Origin: an uncultured Eubacteriales bacterium
GTDB taxonomy: Bacteria; Bacillota; Clostridia; Oscillospirales; Oscillospiraceae
Direction: 5' to 3'
Assembly (NCBI GenBank): GCA_900548615.1
Contig: URKW01000021.1
Span: 1-22,081, forward strand
Length of the DNA stretch: 22,081 nt
Shown: positions 1 to 7,578 of the stretch, in pieces
Numbering within the stretch: the first letter of the stretch is position 1
Layout: every line of letters begins with the position of its first letter
Translations under genes and position numbers: made by a program
Notes under the pieces: generated by a model
What the model saw: only the letters and a program-made list of their open reading frames with translations
Told to the model about the DNA's origin: nothing
Databases searched by the model: none

Positions 1-68
1 ATATAGCTTATCATATTATTGCAATTATTTGAAGTGTTTTATTTGAAAATAGTATAAGCACCATATTG

Positions 69-815
69 TTATACGATCTCCACAACGCGCCAATAGCCGT
101 CACCGTATTTTTCCAGCTTCCAAAGCGCGATATGGTCTATTGCGCCCGTGCCGCCGTATGAACTGAAATTATGTGTCCTATCAAAGCGCTGATACCCATA
201 TTTGACCCACATTTTCCCGGAATCACCACTGAAATGTGCCGACAGCAGGTCAATGTGATAGATGGTCAACATTTTGCCGGCGTCCATCTCCGGGACGCAG
301 TAACGTACCAGTGCGCCAAGGGCATAGGCAGCCTCATCCCTCGGCATCGCCAGAACATTGTTGTATATTTCTTCCTCTGAATACTTAAATACTATGTGTA
401 CGTTGCTCAGAACAGCTTCTGCTGCGTCCTGGTCGGAATAATCGCCCTTGAACAGCAGCGCCATGCGGTCACTGAGGGTATACCGCTCGTCGGAGCTGAT
501 GGCCGCCAGATAGTCGATGGAATTCAACCTCAGCATCAGCGTCACCAGCAGTACTACCACCACTGTAATGATAATGGCGCACCATGTCTGCTTCCGCAGC
601 TTCTTTTTCAGCGTCCGCAGCACGCCAGCCTCGCCGACACGCTGCTGTGCGGTGTCAGCTTCGGTGACAGGGGGCTTTTCCTCGCCGCCGTATGCCGCGC
701 GGCAGTCCTCACAGGTCTCCAGATGCGCCTTGACAAAGGCGGCGCTCTCGTCGCTGAGCATGCCCTCCGTGTACAGCGGCATCAGGTCCCGGACGATATG
801 ACATTCATTTTTCAT
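69..815 (-). CDS. Membrane anti-sigma factor with zf-HC2 domain
   Basis: The 248-residue product very likely binds and inactivates the sigma factor encoded just upstream. Residues 5-38 carry the zinc-containing anti-sigma (zf-HC2) pattern: C5 and H31-x3-C35-x2-C38. A Lys/Arg-rich stretch (70-76) precedes one hydrophobic segment (about 78-95), so the zinc finger should face the cytoplasm and the C-terminal ~150 residues should lie outside the membrane as a sensor. I do not recognise the outer domain. The start at 815 lies inside the end of the sigma gene (11-base overlap), which implies translational coupling and fixed stoichiometry. The pairing with the sigma factor is firm from layout and motif; the inducing signal cannot be read from the sequence. 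Confidence 0.85.
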   Translation of the reverse strand: MKNECHIVRDLMPLYTEGMLSDESAAFVKAHLETCEDCRAAYGGEEKPPVTEADTAQQRVGEAGVLRTLKKKLRKQTWCAIIITVVVVLLVTLMLRLNSIDYLAAISSDERYTLSDRMALLFKGDYSDQDAAEAVLSNVHIVFKYSEEEIYNNVLAMPRDEAAYALGALVRYCVPEMDAGKMLTIYHIDLLSAHFSGDSGKMWVKYGYQRFDRTHNFSSYGGTGAIDHIALWKLEKYGDGYWRVVEIV

Positions 816-1299
816 GGCTGCTGTCCTCCAATCTGTTTTTGATCATTTTTCTGGCCCGGTGGTAGGTCACGCAGGCCCAGTTGTCCGTTTTGGAGAAGAT
901 ATCTCCGATCTGCTTGTAGGAAAGATCCGCGAATACCCGCCACATGAATACCTCCCGGTACGGTTCCGGCAGGTCATGAAGGATGGCTTGAATGCGCCGG
1001 GCCTCCTCGCGGACGGTCAGCAGCTCCTCCGGAGATGCGCTGCCGTCCGCCTGTTCCGGCAGCTCATCCAGTGGTGCTGTTCGCTTCTCCTTGCGCAGCG
1101 AGGAGATGTAGCAGTTTCTGGCGATCTGGCACAGCCACACCCGAATGTCGCACTGGCCGCGGAATTTTCCAATGCTGTGCAGGGCCTTGAAAAAGGTCTC
1201 GCTGGTGATCTCCTCCGCCACGTGCTCGCTGCCGGAAAGGCGGCGGATATAGCGGTATACATCCTGAAAATACAGGTCATAGACCTGTTCAAATTCCAT
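805..1299 (-). CDS. ECF-family RNA polymerase sigma factor
   Basis: The 164-residue product has the two-domain layout of extracytoplasmic-function sigma factors. Region 2 (about residues 5-72) includes the stretch YDLYFQDVYRYIRRL, and the polymerase-binding/-10-melting part ends near the RVWLCQIARN motif. An acidic linker follows, then region 4 (about 105-158) with the helix-turn-helix segment around DLSYKQIGDIFSKTDNWACV. The start at 1299 has an AAGGAGGT ribosome binding site at 1308-1315. It is cotranscribed with, and overlaps, the anti-sigma gene. ECF operons commonly autoregulate, but I could not identify a characteristic promoter in the ~100 bases upstream. The regulon is unknown. Confidence 0.92.
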   Translation of the reverse strand: MEFEQVYDLYFQDVYRYIRRLSGSEHVAEEITSETFFKALHSIGKFRGQCDIRVWLCQIARNCYISSLRKEKRTAPLDELPEQADGSASPEELLTVREEARRIQAILHDLPEPYREVFMWRVFADLSYKQIGDIFSKTDNWACVTYHRARKMIKNRLEDSSHEK

Positions 1300-1363
1300 T
1301 CACTGCCACCTCCTTTCCCTTATAAGACGCAGCGGACAGCAGTCTCTTACAGCTTTTGCGTAA

Positions 1364-1395
1364 AAAATATCCGGTGCAAGAGCACCGGATATTTT
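1364..1395 (-). terminator. Intrinsic terminator after the transketolase operon
   Basis: A perfect 14-bp stem (1364-1377 with 1382-1395) has a 4-base loop. It lies directly after the stop codon of the minus-strand zinc-ribbon gene and is followed on that strand by a T run. It separates that operon from the sigma/anti-sigma operon. Confidence 0.9.
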
Positions 1396-1401
1396 GATAG
1401 G

Positions 1402-1614
1402 TCAATCTTCCTCATATCGTAGGACGATGGACCGGCATTTGAGGCAGCCGAACGCCGGGAACTGGATATCTCTGCGGAACAGATACGGGCCGGCCAGATC
1501 GACAGTGTCGCTGAGGCCGGGCATCGGCTCGAAGCAGACACCGGTGCTCTGTGCTGTCCGCAGCACACCGGGCCGCATTTCGCCGGAACAATAGGGGCAT
1601 TTCGGGATATCCAT
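1402..1614 (-). CDS. Small zinc-ribbon protein (DUF6487-like)
   Basis: The 70-residue protein has two CxxC knuckles, CPYC near residues 6-9 and CLKC near 57-60, which would hold one zinc atom. Between them is a short beta-rich segment with a conserved-looking GPYLF stretch. Length and layout fit the small DUF6487 family common in Clostridia, whose function is unknown. It starts 16 bases after the transketolase C-half stop, with a CCTCC-complement ribosome binding site at 1623-1627, so it is the last gene of that operon. Nothing links it to transketolase chemistry other than co-transcription. The family assignment is from memory of the pattern and is moderate. Confidence 0.7.
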   Translation of the reverse strand: MDIPKCPYCSGEMRPGVLRTAQSTGVCFEPMPGLSDTVDLAGPYLFRRDIQFPAFGCLKCRSIVLRYEED

Positions 1615-1630
1615 GATCTCGACCTCCTTT

Positions 1631-2557
1631 TTACAGAGTCTCCTTGATCTTCGCCGCGATCTGGTCGGCAGTCAGGCCGTATTCCCGCAGCACGTCGGCG
1701 GCCTTACCGGACTGGCCGAACTGGTCGTTGACGCCGATTTTCCTGAACTTGCAGCAGACCTTGCCCATCAGCGCATCGGCTACGGCGTCGCCAAGACCAC
1801 CGATGACGCTGTGTTCCTCTACGGTGACAACGTTACCGCACTTCTCGGCGTACTTCACCACGCATTCAGCGTCCAGGGGCTTGATGGTATGCATGTTGAT
1901 GACACTGATCTCGATACCCTCTGCGGACAGTAGCTTGGCGGCCTCCAAGGCTTCGTTGACCATCAGGCCGCAGGCGAACACCGCCGCGTCCTTGCCTTCC
2001 CGCAGAACGTTGGCCTTGCCAATCTCAAAGGGATAGTCCTCCTCAAAAACAGGCGTTGCCAGACGGGCCAGACGCATGTACACGGGGCCCTGGAACTCCG
2101 CCAGCGCGAAGGTGGCCTTGCGTGCCTCGTTGGCGTCAGCGGGGACGATAACAGTCATGCCAGGAATCATGCGCATCAGGCCGATATCCTCGATGGACTG
2201 GTGGCTGCCGCCATCCTCGCCCACGGAAACGCCAGCGTGGGAGCAGCAGATCTTCACATTAAACTTGGGGTAAGCGATGGAGTTGCGGATCTGCTCGTAG
2301 GCACGGCCTGCGCCGAACATGGCGAAGGTGGAGCAGAAGGGGATGAGGCCCATGGTGGACAGGCCCGCGCCGATGTTCATCATATTGGCCTCGGCGATGC
2401 CGCAGTCATAGAAACGGTCGGGATGAGCCGCCTTGAAATACTTGGTCATGGTAGCGCCGGCCAGATCGGCGTCCAGCACCACCACCTTGTCGTTTTGGTT
2501 ACCCAGCTCTACCAGCGCCTTGCCGTAGGCTTCACGGGTCGCGATTTTTTCACTCAT
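1631..2557 (-). CDS. Transketolase, C-terminal subunit (pyrimidine-binding and C domains)
   Basis: The 308-residue product is the second half of a split transketolase. With the N-half it should form the thiamine-diphosphate enzyme that moves two-carbon ketol units between sugar phosphates in the non-oxidative pentose phosphate pathway. Residues ~5-165 match the pyrimidine-binding domain: ADLAGATMTKYF, then the GIAEANMMNIGAGLS stretch containing the catalytic glutamate, and CSHAGVSVGEDGGSHQ. Residues ~180-300 form the Transketolase_C domain with the EEHSVIGGLGDAVAD motif. The start at 2557 is three bases after the N-half stop, with GGAGGG lying inside the end of the N-half gene. Such split genes are common in Firmicutes, and some homologs act on other sugars. 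Substrate is inferred from family. Confidence 0.93.
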   Translation of the reverse strand: MSEKIATREAYGKALVELGNQNDKVVVLDADLAGATMTKYFKAAHPDRFYDCGIAEANMMNIGAGLSTMGLIPFCSTFAMFGAGRAYEQIRNSIAYPKFNVKICCSHAGVSVGEDGGSHQSIEDIGLMRMIPGMTVIVPADANEARKATFALAEFQGPVYMRLARLATPVFEEDYPFEIGKANVLREGKDAAVFACGLMVNEALEAAKLLSAEGIEISVINMHTIKPLDAECVVKYAEKCGNVVTVEEHSVIGGLGDAVADALMGKVCCKFRKIGVNDQFGQSGKAADVLREYGLTADQIAAKIKETL

Positions 2558-2560
2558 TTC

Positions 2561-3370
2561 TCAGCCCTCCAATTCCTGCAAAGCCTGTTCGCGCTGCTCC
2601 GCGTTGGGAGCCTTGCCATGCCAACCGGCCTGATTCTCCATAAAGGACACGCCCTTACCCTTGACGGTATGCGCAAGGATGCAGCGGGGCTTACCGGGAA
2701 CCACCGGCGCACTGAGCGCCGCCTCGATGGCGTCCAGATCATGACCGTCGATCTCATAGAAATCAAAGCCGAAGGCGCGGAGCTTGGCGGGCAGGTCGCC
2801 CAGACTCATGACCTCGTCGTTGCTGCCGTCGATTTGCAGGCCGTTGTTGTCGATGATGATAGTCAGGTTGTCCAGCTTATAGTGGTTGGCCGCCATGAAG
2901 GCCTCCCAGATCTGGCCCTCCTGACACTCGCCATCGCCCAGAATGGTATAGACCTTGGTGTCCTTCTTCAGCTGCTTGGCGCCCAGCGCCATGCCCACGG
3001 CAATGGAGCAGCCCTGACCCAGAGAGCCGGTGGACGCGTCCACGCCGGGCACCTTCTTGCAGTCGGGATGGCCCTGCAGGATGCTGTGGAGCTGCCGGAA
3101 GTTGGTAAACTCGTCCCGGCTGATGAAGCCCAGCTCCGCCAACACCGCATAGTAGCAGGGGGCGGCGTGACCCTTGCTCAGCACAAAGCGGTCACGGTCG
3201 GGATTTTTGGGATTCTTGGGATCGATGCGCATGTGGTTGTAGAATACGCTGGTCATCAGTTCCACCATGGACAGGGAGCCGCCGGGATGGCCGCTGCCTG
3301 CGTTGGCGATCATGGTGATGATGTCACGGCGCACCTGCTTACATACGCTGGAAAGTTCTGCCGTATTCAT
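2561..3370 (-). CDS. Transketolase, N-terminal subunit (diphosphate-binding domain)
   Basis: The 269-residue product carries the diphosphate-binding domain of transketolase. HPGGSLSMVELM (about 28-39) supplies the cofactor-contacting histidine. LSKGHAAPCYYAVLAELG follows, and then the thiamine-diphosphate motif GDGECQEGQ, ending around IIIDNNGLQ, which holds the Mg2+ ligands. A second conserved part, HTVKGKGVSFMEN, lies near the end. It is first in a three-gene operon and needs the downstream C-half for activity. The start at 3370 is set by a CCTCC-complement ribosome binding site at 3379-3383. A sigma-A-like promoter sits just upstream (3405-3433). Confidence 0.95.
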   Translation of the reverse strand: MNTAELSSVCKQVRRDIITMIANAGSGHPGGSLSMVELMTSVFYNHMRIDPKNPKNPDRDRFVLSKGHAAPCYYAVLAELGFISRDEFTNFRQLHSILQGHPDCKKVPGVDASTGSLGQGCSIAVGMALGAKQLKKDTKVYTILGDGECQEGQIWEAFMAANHYKLDNLTIIIDNNGLQIDGSNDEVMSLGDLPAKLRAFGFDFYEIDGHDLDAIEAALSAPVVPGKPRCILAHTVKGKGVSFMENQAGWHGKAPNAEQREQALQELEG

Positions 3371-3404
3371 TGAGTGACCTCCAAATCAATTTATTCCACG
3401 TGCT

Positions 3405-3433
3405 ATGTTAATGCATTTACGCGGTAAAGTCAA
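3405..3433 (-). promoter_or_regulatory. Candidate sigma-A promoter of the transketolase operon
   Basis: On the minus strand, TTGACT (3433-3428) and TAACAT (3410-3405) are separated by exactly 17 bases, about 35 bases before the transketolase start. The -35 is strong and the -10 moderate. Confidence 0.5.
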
Positions 3434-3473
3434 TGAACAGAGGAAAAATTTGGAGGAAAATCAAAATTACCTC

Positions 3474-3502
3474 TTGACATTTTGCGGGGAGAGGTGTATA
3501 TA
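3474..3502 (+). promoter_or_regulatory. Sigma-A promoter of the metal-resistance operon
   Basis: A consensus TTGACA (3474-3479) and TATATA (3497-3502) are separated by 17 bases. The start point would fall around 3508-3510, inside the palindromic operator. This placement would let a bound repressor block polymerase. Confidence 0.75.
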
Positions 3503-3519
3503 TGAATCATAATTCATAT
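3500..3519. promoter_or_regulatory. ArsR/SmtB-type palindromic operator
   Basis: A perfect 8-bp inverted repeat, ATATGAAT-N4-ATTCATAT, overlaps the -10 box and the presumed transcription start of the arsR-ATPase operon. It resembles the imperfect palindromes (TGAA..TTCA cores) known for SmtB, CzrA, ZiaR and CadC repressors. A second, looser TGA/TCA pair (about 3515-3535) follows. It is very likely the binding site of the ArsR protein encoded 30 bases downstream, giving autoregulation relieved by metal. Confidence 0.75.
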
Positions 3520-3548
3520 GAGCGTTCATTCATATTATGAGGTGCACC

Positions 3549-3911
3549 ATGGAAAACACGAATTATGAGAACAATGTGATACACGAGGATGTGATCCGAC
3601 GTGTGCAGGAGCAAATGCCGCAGGAAGAACCTATTTATGAGGTGTCCGAGCTGTTTCGCGTTTTTGGCGATTCCAGCCGCAGCCGCATCATCTGTGCCTT
3701 GCACATTGAGGAAATGTGCGTCAACGATCTGGCGGTGCTGCTGACCATGACCCAATCCGCGGTCAGTCATCAGCTTCGTATCCTGCGGGACGCCCGGCTG
3801 GTCAAAAGCCGCAAGCAGGGAAGGGTCGTCTACTATTCACTGGACGACGACCACATCGATCACATCTTCGCAATGGCGTTCGAGCATATTATGGAAAGAA
3901 TGGAGGGGTAA
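3549..3911 (+). CDS. ArsR/SmtB-family metal-responsive repressor
   Basis: The 120-residue winged-helix repressor should bind the operator upstream of its own gene and release it when Zn, Cd or a similar divalent metal is in excess. The DNA-reading helix is MTQSAVSHQLRIL (67-79), followed by the wing GRVVYYSLDD. The alpha5 metal site known from SmtB/CzrA is complete: D100-x-H102-x10-H113-x2-E116, the SmtB variant with Glu in last position. The alpha3N CxC cadmium/lead motif of CadC/CmtR is absent; C49 and C57 are isolated. This points to zinc/cobalt sensing. The ATG at 3549 is preferred over an in-frame ATG at 3537 because GAGGT (3539-3543) precedes it. The gene stops 2 bases before the ATPase. 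Confidence 0.92.
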   Translation: MENTNYENNVIHEDVIRRVQEQMPQEEPIYEVSELFRVFGDSSRSRIICALHIEEMCVNDLAVLLTMTQSAVSHQLRILRDARLVKSRKQGRVVYYSLDDDHIDHIFAMAFEHIMERMEG

Positions 3912-3913
3912 CA

Positions 3914-5911
3914 ATGTCCTGCAATCACGAGCACGAGCACGAATATTGCTGTGAGCATGAGCATGAGCACTGTTGCGAGCATGAACATGAACACGAACAT
4001 CACCATGAGCATTCCCACGGTCACAGCTACGGCTGCGGCTGTGGCTGCGGCCACGATCATGGCCACTCCCATGAGCACGGCGGGGACGAGGAGCAAGGCG
4101 CTTTGACCTATGTCCGCATGGGTCTCTCCGCTGTGGGTCTGCTGGCGTCTATTTTCTTTCTGGAGGGCACATGGCAGCTGGTAGTATGCATCATCGCCTA
4201 TCTGCTGGCCGGTTTTTCCGTACTGAAGGAGGCCGTTGAGAACATCACCCACGGTGAGATCTTTGACGAGAACTTCCTGATGACGGTGGCGTCTATCGGC
4301 GCGTTCTGCATCGGCAAGTATCCGGAGGCCGTTGCCGTTATGCTGCTGTATGAGATCGGTGAATGGCTTCAGGATAAGGCGGTGGGTTCCTCCCGCGCTT
4401 CCATCGAGGCGCTGGTCAATGTACGGCCCGACCACGCCAATCTGGTAAAGGGTGATGAAGTGACCACCGTCAAGGCGGAAACGGTCTCTGTGGGCGATAT
4501 CATTCTGGTACGTCCTGGTGAGCGTGTCCCGCTGGACGGCGAGGTGATCGAGGGCAGATCCTCGGTGGATACCTCCGCGTTGACGGGCGAATCCATGCCC
4601 CGCGAGTGGACGGTAGGCAGTGCGGCGCTGGCCGGTTGCGTGAACCAGAGCGGCCTTTTGAAGATCAAGGTCACGCGTCCCTTCAGTGATTCCTCCGTCA
4701 GCCGCATCATGGCTATGGTGGAGGACGCGCAGGACAACAAGGCGCAGCCGGAGCGGTTCATCACCCGGTTTGCCCGTGTGTATACGCCGGTAGTCTGCGG
4801 TATTGCTGTGCTGGTGGCTGTCATTCCGCCGCTGCTGGGCTGGGGCAGCTGGTCGACCTTTATTCATAAGGCGTTGGCATTTCTGGTTATTTCCTGTCCC
4901 TGCGCGCTGGTGATTTCGGTGCCGCTGAGCTTCTTCTCCGGTATCGGCTGCGCCAGCCATAACGGTATTCTGATGAAGGGCAGCAACTATCTGGAGCTGC
5001 TGGCCAAGGCGGAGATCGCAGCTTTCGATAAGACCGGTACGCTGACCAAGGGCGAGTTCTCCGTTACGGAGATGTCCTGCGCAGATGGCGTCAGTCAGGA
5101 GCAGCTGCTGGAGGTCGCCGCTTATTGTGAGAGCCAGTCCACCCATCCCTTGGCAAAATCCATCCTGAAGGCTTACGGTAAGCCGGTGGACGGCAGCCGT
5201 CTGGCTGGGATCGAGGAGATCTCCGGCAAAGGTATCCGAGCGGTGCTGGATGGCAAGACGGCGCTGGTGGGCAAGGCAGAGCTGCTGGACGGCGTGGCCT
5301 TCACTACGCAGACCTCCGGTACAACGGCGGTGTATGTGGCCTATGACGGTCAGTATCTGGGCTGCATCGGCCTGAGCGATACGCTGAAGCCCGACACCAA
5401 GGAGGCCATCAGCGCACTGCGGAAGCTGGGCCTGCACAATCTGACCATGCTGTCCGGCGACCGTCAGGCGACAGCCAACAGTATTGCCGGGGAAATTGGC
5501 CTGGACAACGCGTGGGGTCAGCTGCTGCCGGAGGAAAAGGTGTCCCATCTGGAGGAGCTGAAGAAGCTGGGCCGCGTGGTGTATGCCGGTGACGGCATCA
5601 ACGACGCGCCTGTGTTGGCCGCCGCTGATGTAGGCGTGGCAATGGGCGGTCTGGGCAGCGACGCCGCTATGGAAGCGGCGGATGTGGTCATCATGACCGA
5701 CGAGCTGTCCCGTCTGCCGCTGGCTATCCGTATCGCCAGAAAGACCATGTCCATCGCCAAGCAGAATATTGTATTCTCCATTGCCGTGAAGGTTCTGATT
5801 TTGGCGCTCTCTCTGGTGACGGATATGGGCCTGTGGCTGGCTGTATTTGCGGACGTTGGCGTTTGCATGCTGGCGATCCTCAACAGTCTGCGGGCGCTGC
5901 GCACCAAATAA
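3914..5911 (+). CDS. Zn/Cd/Pb-exporting P1B-type ATPase with His/Cys-rich N-terminus
   Basis: The 665-residue P1B-2 metal pump should export Zn2+, Cd2+ or Pb2+ using ATP. Visible motifs are TGES (224-227, actuator), CPC (328-330, metal site in the membrane), DKTGT (phosphorylated D372), the HP locus (H411-P412) and GDGINDAP (559-566). K626 and D647 in the last two helices match the Lys/Asp pair that marks ZntA-type specificity. In place of a CxxC ferredoxin-like domain, the first ~57 residues are almost only His, Glu, Cys and Gly, a flexible metal-collecting tail. The start at 3914 follows GGAGGGG, 2 bases after the arsR stop, so the two are cotranscribed and metal-induced. Copper is unlikely, since the Cu-specific downstream motifs are absent. 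The symbol zntA/cadA would fit but the exact metal is not proven. Confidence 0.95.
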   Translation: MSCNHEHEHEYCCEHEHEHCCEHEHEHEHHHEHSHGHSYGCGCGCGHDHGHSHEHGGDEEQGALTYVRMGLSAVGLLASIFFLEGTWQLVVCIIAYLLAGFSVLKEAVENITHGEIFDENFLMTVASIGAFCIGKYPEAVAVMLLYEIGEWLQDKAVGSSRASIEALVNVRPDHANLVKGDEVTTVKAETVSVGDIILVRPGERVPLDGEVIEGRSSVDTSALTGESMPREWTVGSAALAGCVNQSGLLKIKVTRPFSDSSVSRIMAMVEDAQDNKAQPERFITRFARVYTPVVCGIAVLVAVIPPLLGWGSWSTFIHKALAFLVISCPCALVISVPLSFFSGIGCASHNGILMKGSNYLELLAKAEIAAFDKTGTLTKGEFSVTEMSCADGVSQEQLLEVAAYCESQSTHPLAKSILKAYGKPVDGSRLAGIEEISGKGIRAVLDGKTALVGKAELLDGVAFTTQTSGTTAVYVAYDGQYLGCIGLSDTLKPDTKEAISALRKLGLHNLTMLSGDRQATANSIAGEIGLDNAWGQLLPEEKVSHLEELKKLGRVVYAGDGINDAPVLAAADVGVAMGGLGSDAAMEAADVVIMTDELSRLPLAIRIARKTMSIAKQNIVFSIAVKVLILALSLVTDMGLWLAVFADVGVCMLAILNSLRALRTK

Positions 5912-5914
5912 AAA

Positions 5915-5938
5915 CCCCGCTCATAGAATGAGCAGGGG
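5915..5938 (+). other. Imperfect hairpin covering the ribosome binding site of the next gene
   Basis: CCCC-GCTCAT pairs with ATGAGC-(A bulge)-GGGG around a 3-base loop. The right arm's G run is also the ribosome binding site (5935-5942) of the gene starting at 5947. It follows the ATPase stop by three bases. It may be a decayed terminator, since it has no T run, or a translation attenuator that reduces expression of the third gene. Confidence 0.45.
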
Positions 5939-5946
5939 GGAGAGCC

Positions 5947-6450
5947 ATGGAGTTGCTGCCATATCGCCGGGAGGCTGCGGAGGCCTACGCCAGATACTGG
6001 GCTTATGGCCGCAATCCGGACTTCTACGACTATGAGACCATCGGCGGGGATTGCACCAACTTCGCGTCACAGTGCATTTACGCAGGAACAGGCGTTATGA
6101 ATTTTACGCCTACCTATGGCTGGTATTATATCAGTGCCGACGATAAGGCACCCGCTTGGACAGGAGTAGTGTACCTGCACAACTTTCTGATACGACCGGA
6201 GCCCTCTCCGGGGCCGGTCTGCACGGTGACGCAGGATCTGACGCTGGCGGAGCCGGGCGACGTGATACAGCTGATCTTTAAGGGTGACGTCTTTCAGCAT
6301 TCTCCCGTTGTCATCGCCAATGACGGCAGCGGTGAGTCGTCCGGTGTCCAGATCGCGGCGCACAGCTATGACGCCAACTGCCGTCCTCTCAGCAGCTACG
6401 AGTACCGGCAGTACCGGGTGCTGCACATTCTGGGCTACTATACAGACTAA
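5947..6450 (+). CDS. Amidase_6-domain protein (putative Cys peptidase/amidase)
   Basis: The 167-residue product matches the Amidase_6 family (PF12671), papain/NlpC-like proteins of sporulating Firmicutes thought to act on peptide or cell-wall amides. The signature GGDCTNFASQCIYAG places the nucleophile at C36, and FQHSPVVIAND supplies the general-base H118 and a likely polar partner. The N-terminal pattern YRREAAEAYARYWAYGRNPDFYDY is typical of the family. There is no signal peptide or membrane segment, so the protein looks cytoplasmic (or is released by the mother cell or another route). It is third in the metal operon, 35 bases after the ATPase, behind a hairpin that may limit its translation. 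Why it sits with a metal pump is unclear; activity is inferred from family. Confidence 0.85.
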   Translation: MELLPYRREAAEAYARYWAYGRNPDFYDYETIGGDCTNFASQCIYAGTGVMNFTPTYGWYYISADDKAPAWTGVVYLHNFLIRPEPSPGPVCTVTQDLTLAEPGDVIQLIFKGDVFQHSPVVIANDGSGESSGVQIAAHSYDANCRPLSSYEYRQYRVLHILGYYTD

Positions 6451-6482
6451 CAGCGAGACGGAGGTTACTCCGTCTCGCTGTT
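6449..6482. terminator. Bidirectional terminator between amidase and recombinase genes
   Basis: A perfect 15-bp stem (6449-6463 with 6468-6482) closes a 4-base loop, with a T run after it on the plus strand and an A/T-rich flank on the other side. It serves the plus-strand metal operon and the converging recombinase gene. The last codons of the recombinase are read from this stem and its TAA stop lies in the loop. Confidence 0.92.
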
Positions 6483-7496
6483 TTCGTCAAGTTTCCCTTT
6501 CATTTTAACATGTGACAAGGGATTCGCCTTTGCAGCTACGCGGAGAGATTCGTTGTCAATGTGGGTGTAGATCTCGGTGGTGTTCAGGTGCTCGTGGCCC
6601 AATACCTCCTGCACGGCCTTTACGTCCACGCCGTTTTGCAGCATCAGCGTGGCCGCCGTATGGCGCAGCTTGTGGCTGGAGTACTGGGTGCTGTCAAGTC
6701 CGGCCATGGAAAGGTGCTTCTTCACCAGCGAATGAACCATGGCGCGGCTGATGCGCTGGTTCCGTTCAGAAAGGAACAGCGCGTCCCGGTCTTTTCCGCT
6801 GATGGGACGCCGCACCTCCAGATAGCGGTTCAGGGCATCCTTGCAGGCGTCGTTCAGATACACCACCCGGACTTTGTTTCCCTTGCCTAGTACCCGCAGG
6901 GCGTCGTCCTTAATATCACTGATATTCAGCCCAATCAGCTCAGAGATACGCAGGCCGCAGTTGAGAAACAACGTGATAATGCAGAAATCCCGCTCTTTAT
7001 GCTTGCCGTCCACAGCGTTCAGGAGGGAAAGGGAGTCGTCCAGCGTCAGATAGCGGGGGAGGGATTTCATTTGCTTGGGTGAGTCAATGTCCTTACAGGG
7101 ATTCTCCTCCAAAAGATGAACTTTGTTACATAAATAGTTGAAAAAAGAACGAATTGTGGCTAATTTTCTGGCACGAGAAGCAGCGTTCAGACCTACGTTA
7201 GATTTTTCACAATTTTGATGCTGCACACGATCCCGGCTGAGATAGGTCATATAGCCATAGATATCCGACAGTGTGATGGTTTTTATCAGTGCAAGGTCAA
7301 CGTCCATGATATCGATTTGGTCAAATGGCAGGCCTTGCAGCGAGGGATCGCGGAGCTGCTTGATGTAGCGGAAGAAATTGCGCAGATCAAGGTAGTACTC
7401 ATCCACAGTGCGCTGCGAGTGCGCTTTGATGGTCTCGTGATAGCTAAGAAAGTCCGCCAGTATCTGCGGCGATTGGGAGCGATAGTGAATGGTCAT
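6465..7496 (-). CDS. Xer-type tyrosine site-specific recombinase
   Basis: The 343-residue tyrosine recombinase has an N-terminal SAM-like core-binding domain (about 8-125) and a catalytic domain (about 145-325). All catalytic residues are present: R183 (GLRISELIGL), K205, H275 and R278 (SHKLRHTAATL), H301 (LGHEH) and nucleophile Y310. Length and arrangement fit XerC/XerD-like chromosomal recombinases that resolve dimers at dif, or stand-alone integrase relatives. It is not next to the prophage in this window (6 kb away with host genes between), so I do not assign it as that phage's integrase. The ribosome binding site before the start at 7496 is weak (AAGGAT). A 28-bp palindrome with dif-like geometry lies about 230 bases upstream. 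Confidence 0.88.
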   Translation of the reverse strand: MTIHYRSQSPQILADFLSYHETIKAHSQRTVDEYYLDLRNFFRYIKQLRDPSLQGLPFDQIDIMDVDLALIKTITLSDIYGYMTYLSRDRVQHQNCEKSNVGLNAASRARKLATIRSFFNYLCNKVHLLEENPCKDIDSPKQMKSLPRYLTLDDSLSLLNAVDGKHKERDFCIITLFLNCGLRISELIGLNISDIKDDALRVLGKGNKVRVVYLNDACKDALNRYLEVRRPISGKDRDALFLSERNQRISRAMVHSLVKKHLSMAGLDSTQYSSHKLRHTAATLMLQNGVDVKAVQEVLGHEHLNTTEIYTHIDNESLRVAAKANPLSHVKMKGKLDENSETE

Positions 7497-7578
7497 AATG
7501 ATATCCTTATATTAAATATTAAGTATTTGCAGTTGCAAGCGGCCGTAGCCCCACGCCGCCGCCAAAGGATTGAACAAC

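Noticed and set aside
2201..3373. 390-residue plus-strand frame opposite the transketolase genes
   Set aside because: It is the antisense of well-supported transketolase coding sequence, with no family features and no ribosome binding site.
3860..5548. 562-residue minus-strand frame opposite the ATPase gene
   Set aside because: Antisense shadow of a clear P-type ATPase; the product is low-complexity His/Gln/Arg with no motif.
6465..7496. The tyrosine recombinase as the integrase of the prophage
   Set aside because: Six host genes or operons (ptb, radA-cwlD, cotJ and others) lie between it and the first phage gene, and the phage end seen here is the late-gene end, where an integrase is not expected.
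7500..7540. Promoter for the recombinase (TTGCAA, 18 bases, TAATAT on the minus strand)
   Set aside because: The start of transcription would fall about six bases before the ATG and leave out the ribosome binding site.
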